Assembly: GCA_023457475.1 (NCBI GenBank)
Contig: JAEWLO010000404.1
Span: 1 to 5,595 of the forward strand
Length of the DNA stretch: 5,595 bases
Source of the DNA: Pseudomonadota bacterium
Lineage (GTDB): Bacteria; Pseudomonadota; Gammaproteobacteria; Xanthomonadales; Xanthomonadaceae
Direction: 5' to 3'
The position numbers were made by a program, and so were the translations under genes. The notes below the pieces were generated by a model that saw nothing but the letters and a program-made list of their open reading frames with translations, did no database searches and had not been told where the DNA came from. This document shows, one piece after another, positions 5,595 to 5,595 of this stretch. Position 1 is the stretch's first letter; the number at the start of each line of letters is the position of its first letter.

Positions 5595-5595
5595 T

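Noticed and set aside
1..5595. tRNA, rRNA, CRISPR array, insertion sequence or phage genes
   Set aside because: Reading both strands showed no regular spaced repeats, no transposase or integrase motifs and no tRNA-like cloverleaf. The only repeats are the SMAG units and local palindromes.

Overview
The window is high-GC proteobacterial DNA. It most likely comes from Stenotrophomonas or a close relative in the Xanthomonadaceae. The best support is three copies of a short palindromic repeat that starts with GTAG, followed by an 8-bp stem and a 3-nt loop. This is the layout of the SMAG (S. maltophilia GTAG) family of REP-like elements. The gene content (CSS-EAL phosphodiesterase, ABC-F ATPase, COG0523 GTPase, MerC-like protein) fits, but no species can be named from sequence alone.

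Layout from left to right. Positions 1-71 (minus strand) hold the start of a gene whose product opens with a signal peptide; the rest lies outside the window. A divergent intergenic region (72-312) carries a 41-bp imperfect inverted repeat (189-229) and a 15-bp palindrome (124-138). Positions 313-1908 (plus) encode a membrane-bound cyclic-di-GMP phosphodiesterase of the CSS-EAL type, with all the usual EAL catalytic residues. A 150-bp leader (1909-2058) contains a three-codon upstream reading frame with a near-perfect Shine-Dalgarno sequence, followed by hairpins that can pair in alternative ways, ending in a terminator-like hairpin. It precedes an ABC-F ATPase gene (2059-3642, plus). This resembles the ribosome-stalling attenuators that control antibiotic-resistance ABC-F and Erm genes, and is the most interesting possibility in the window.

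A tail-to-tail pair of SMAG repeats (3649-3716) separates the ABC-F gene from a convergent gene for a COG0523/CobW-family metallochaperone GTPase (3768-5099, minus). Between that gene and a divergent MerC-like four-helix membrane protein gene (5167-5544, plus) lies a 17-bp palindrome, ATGTTA-N5-TAACAT, which matches the core of the Zur operator. The pair therefore reads as a zinc-limitation module: an intracellular GTP-dependent metallochaperone and a small membrane protein with a Cys-x-x-His-Cys motif, both silenced by Zur when zinc is sufficient. A third SMAG repeat (5572-5594) closes the window.

The long reading frames antisense to these genes (up to 956 codons) are by-products of high GC and are not annotated.
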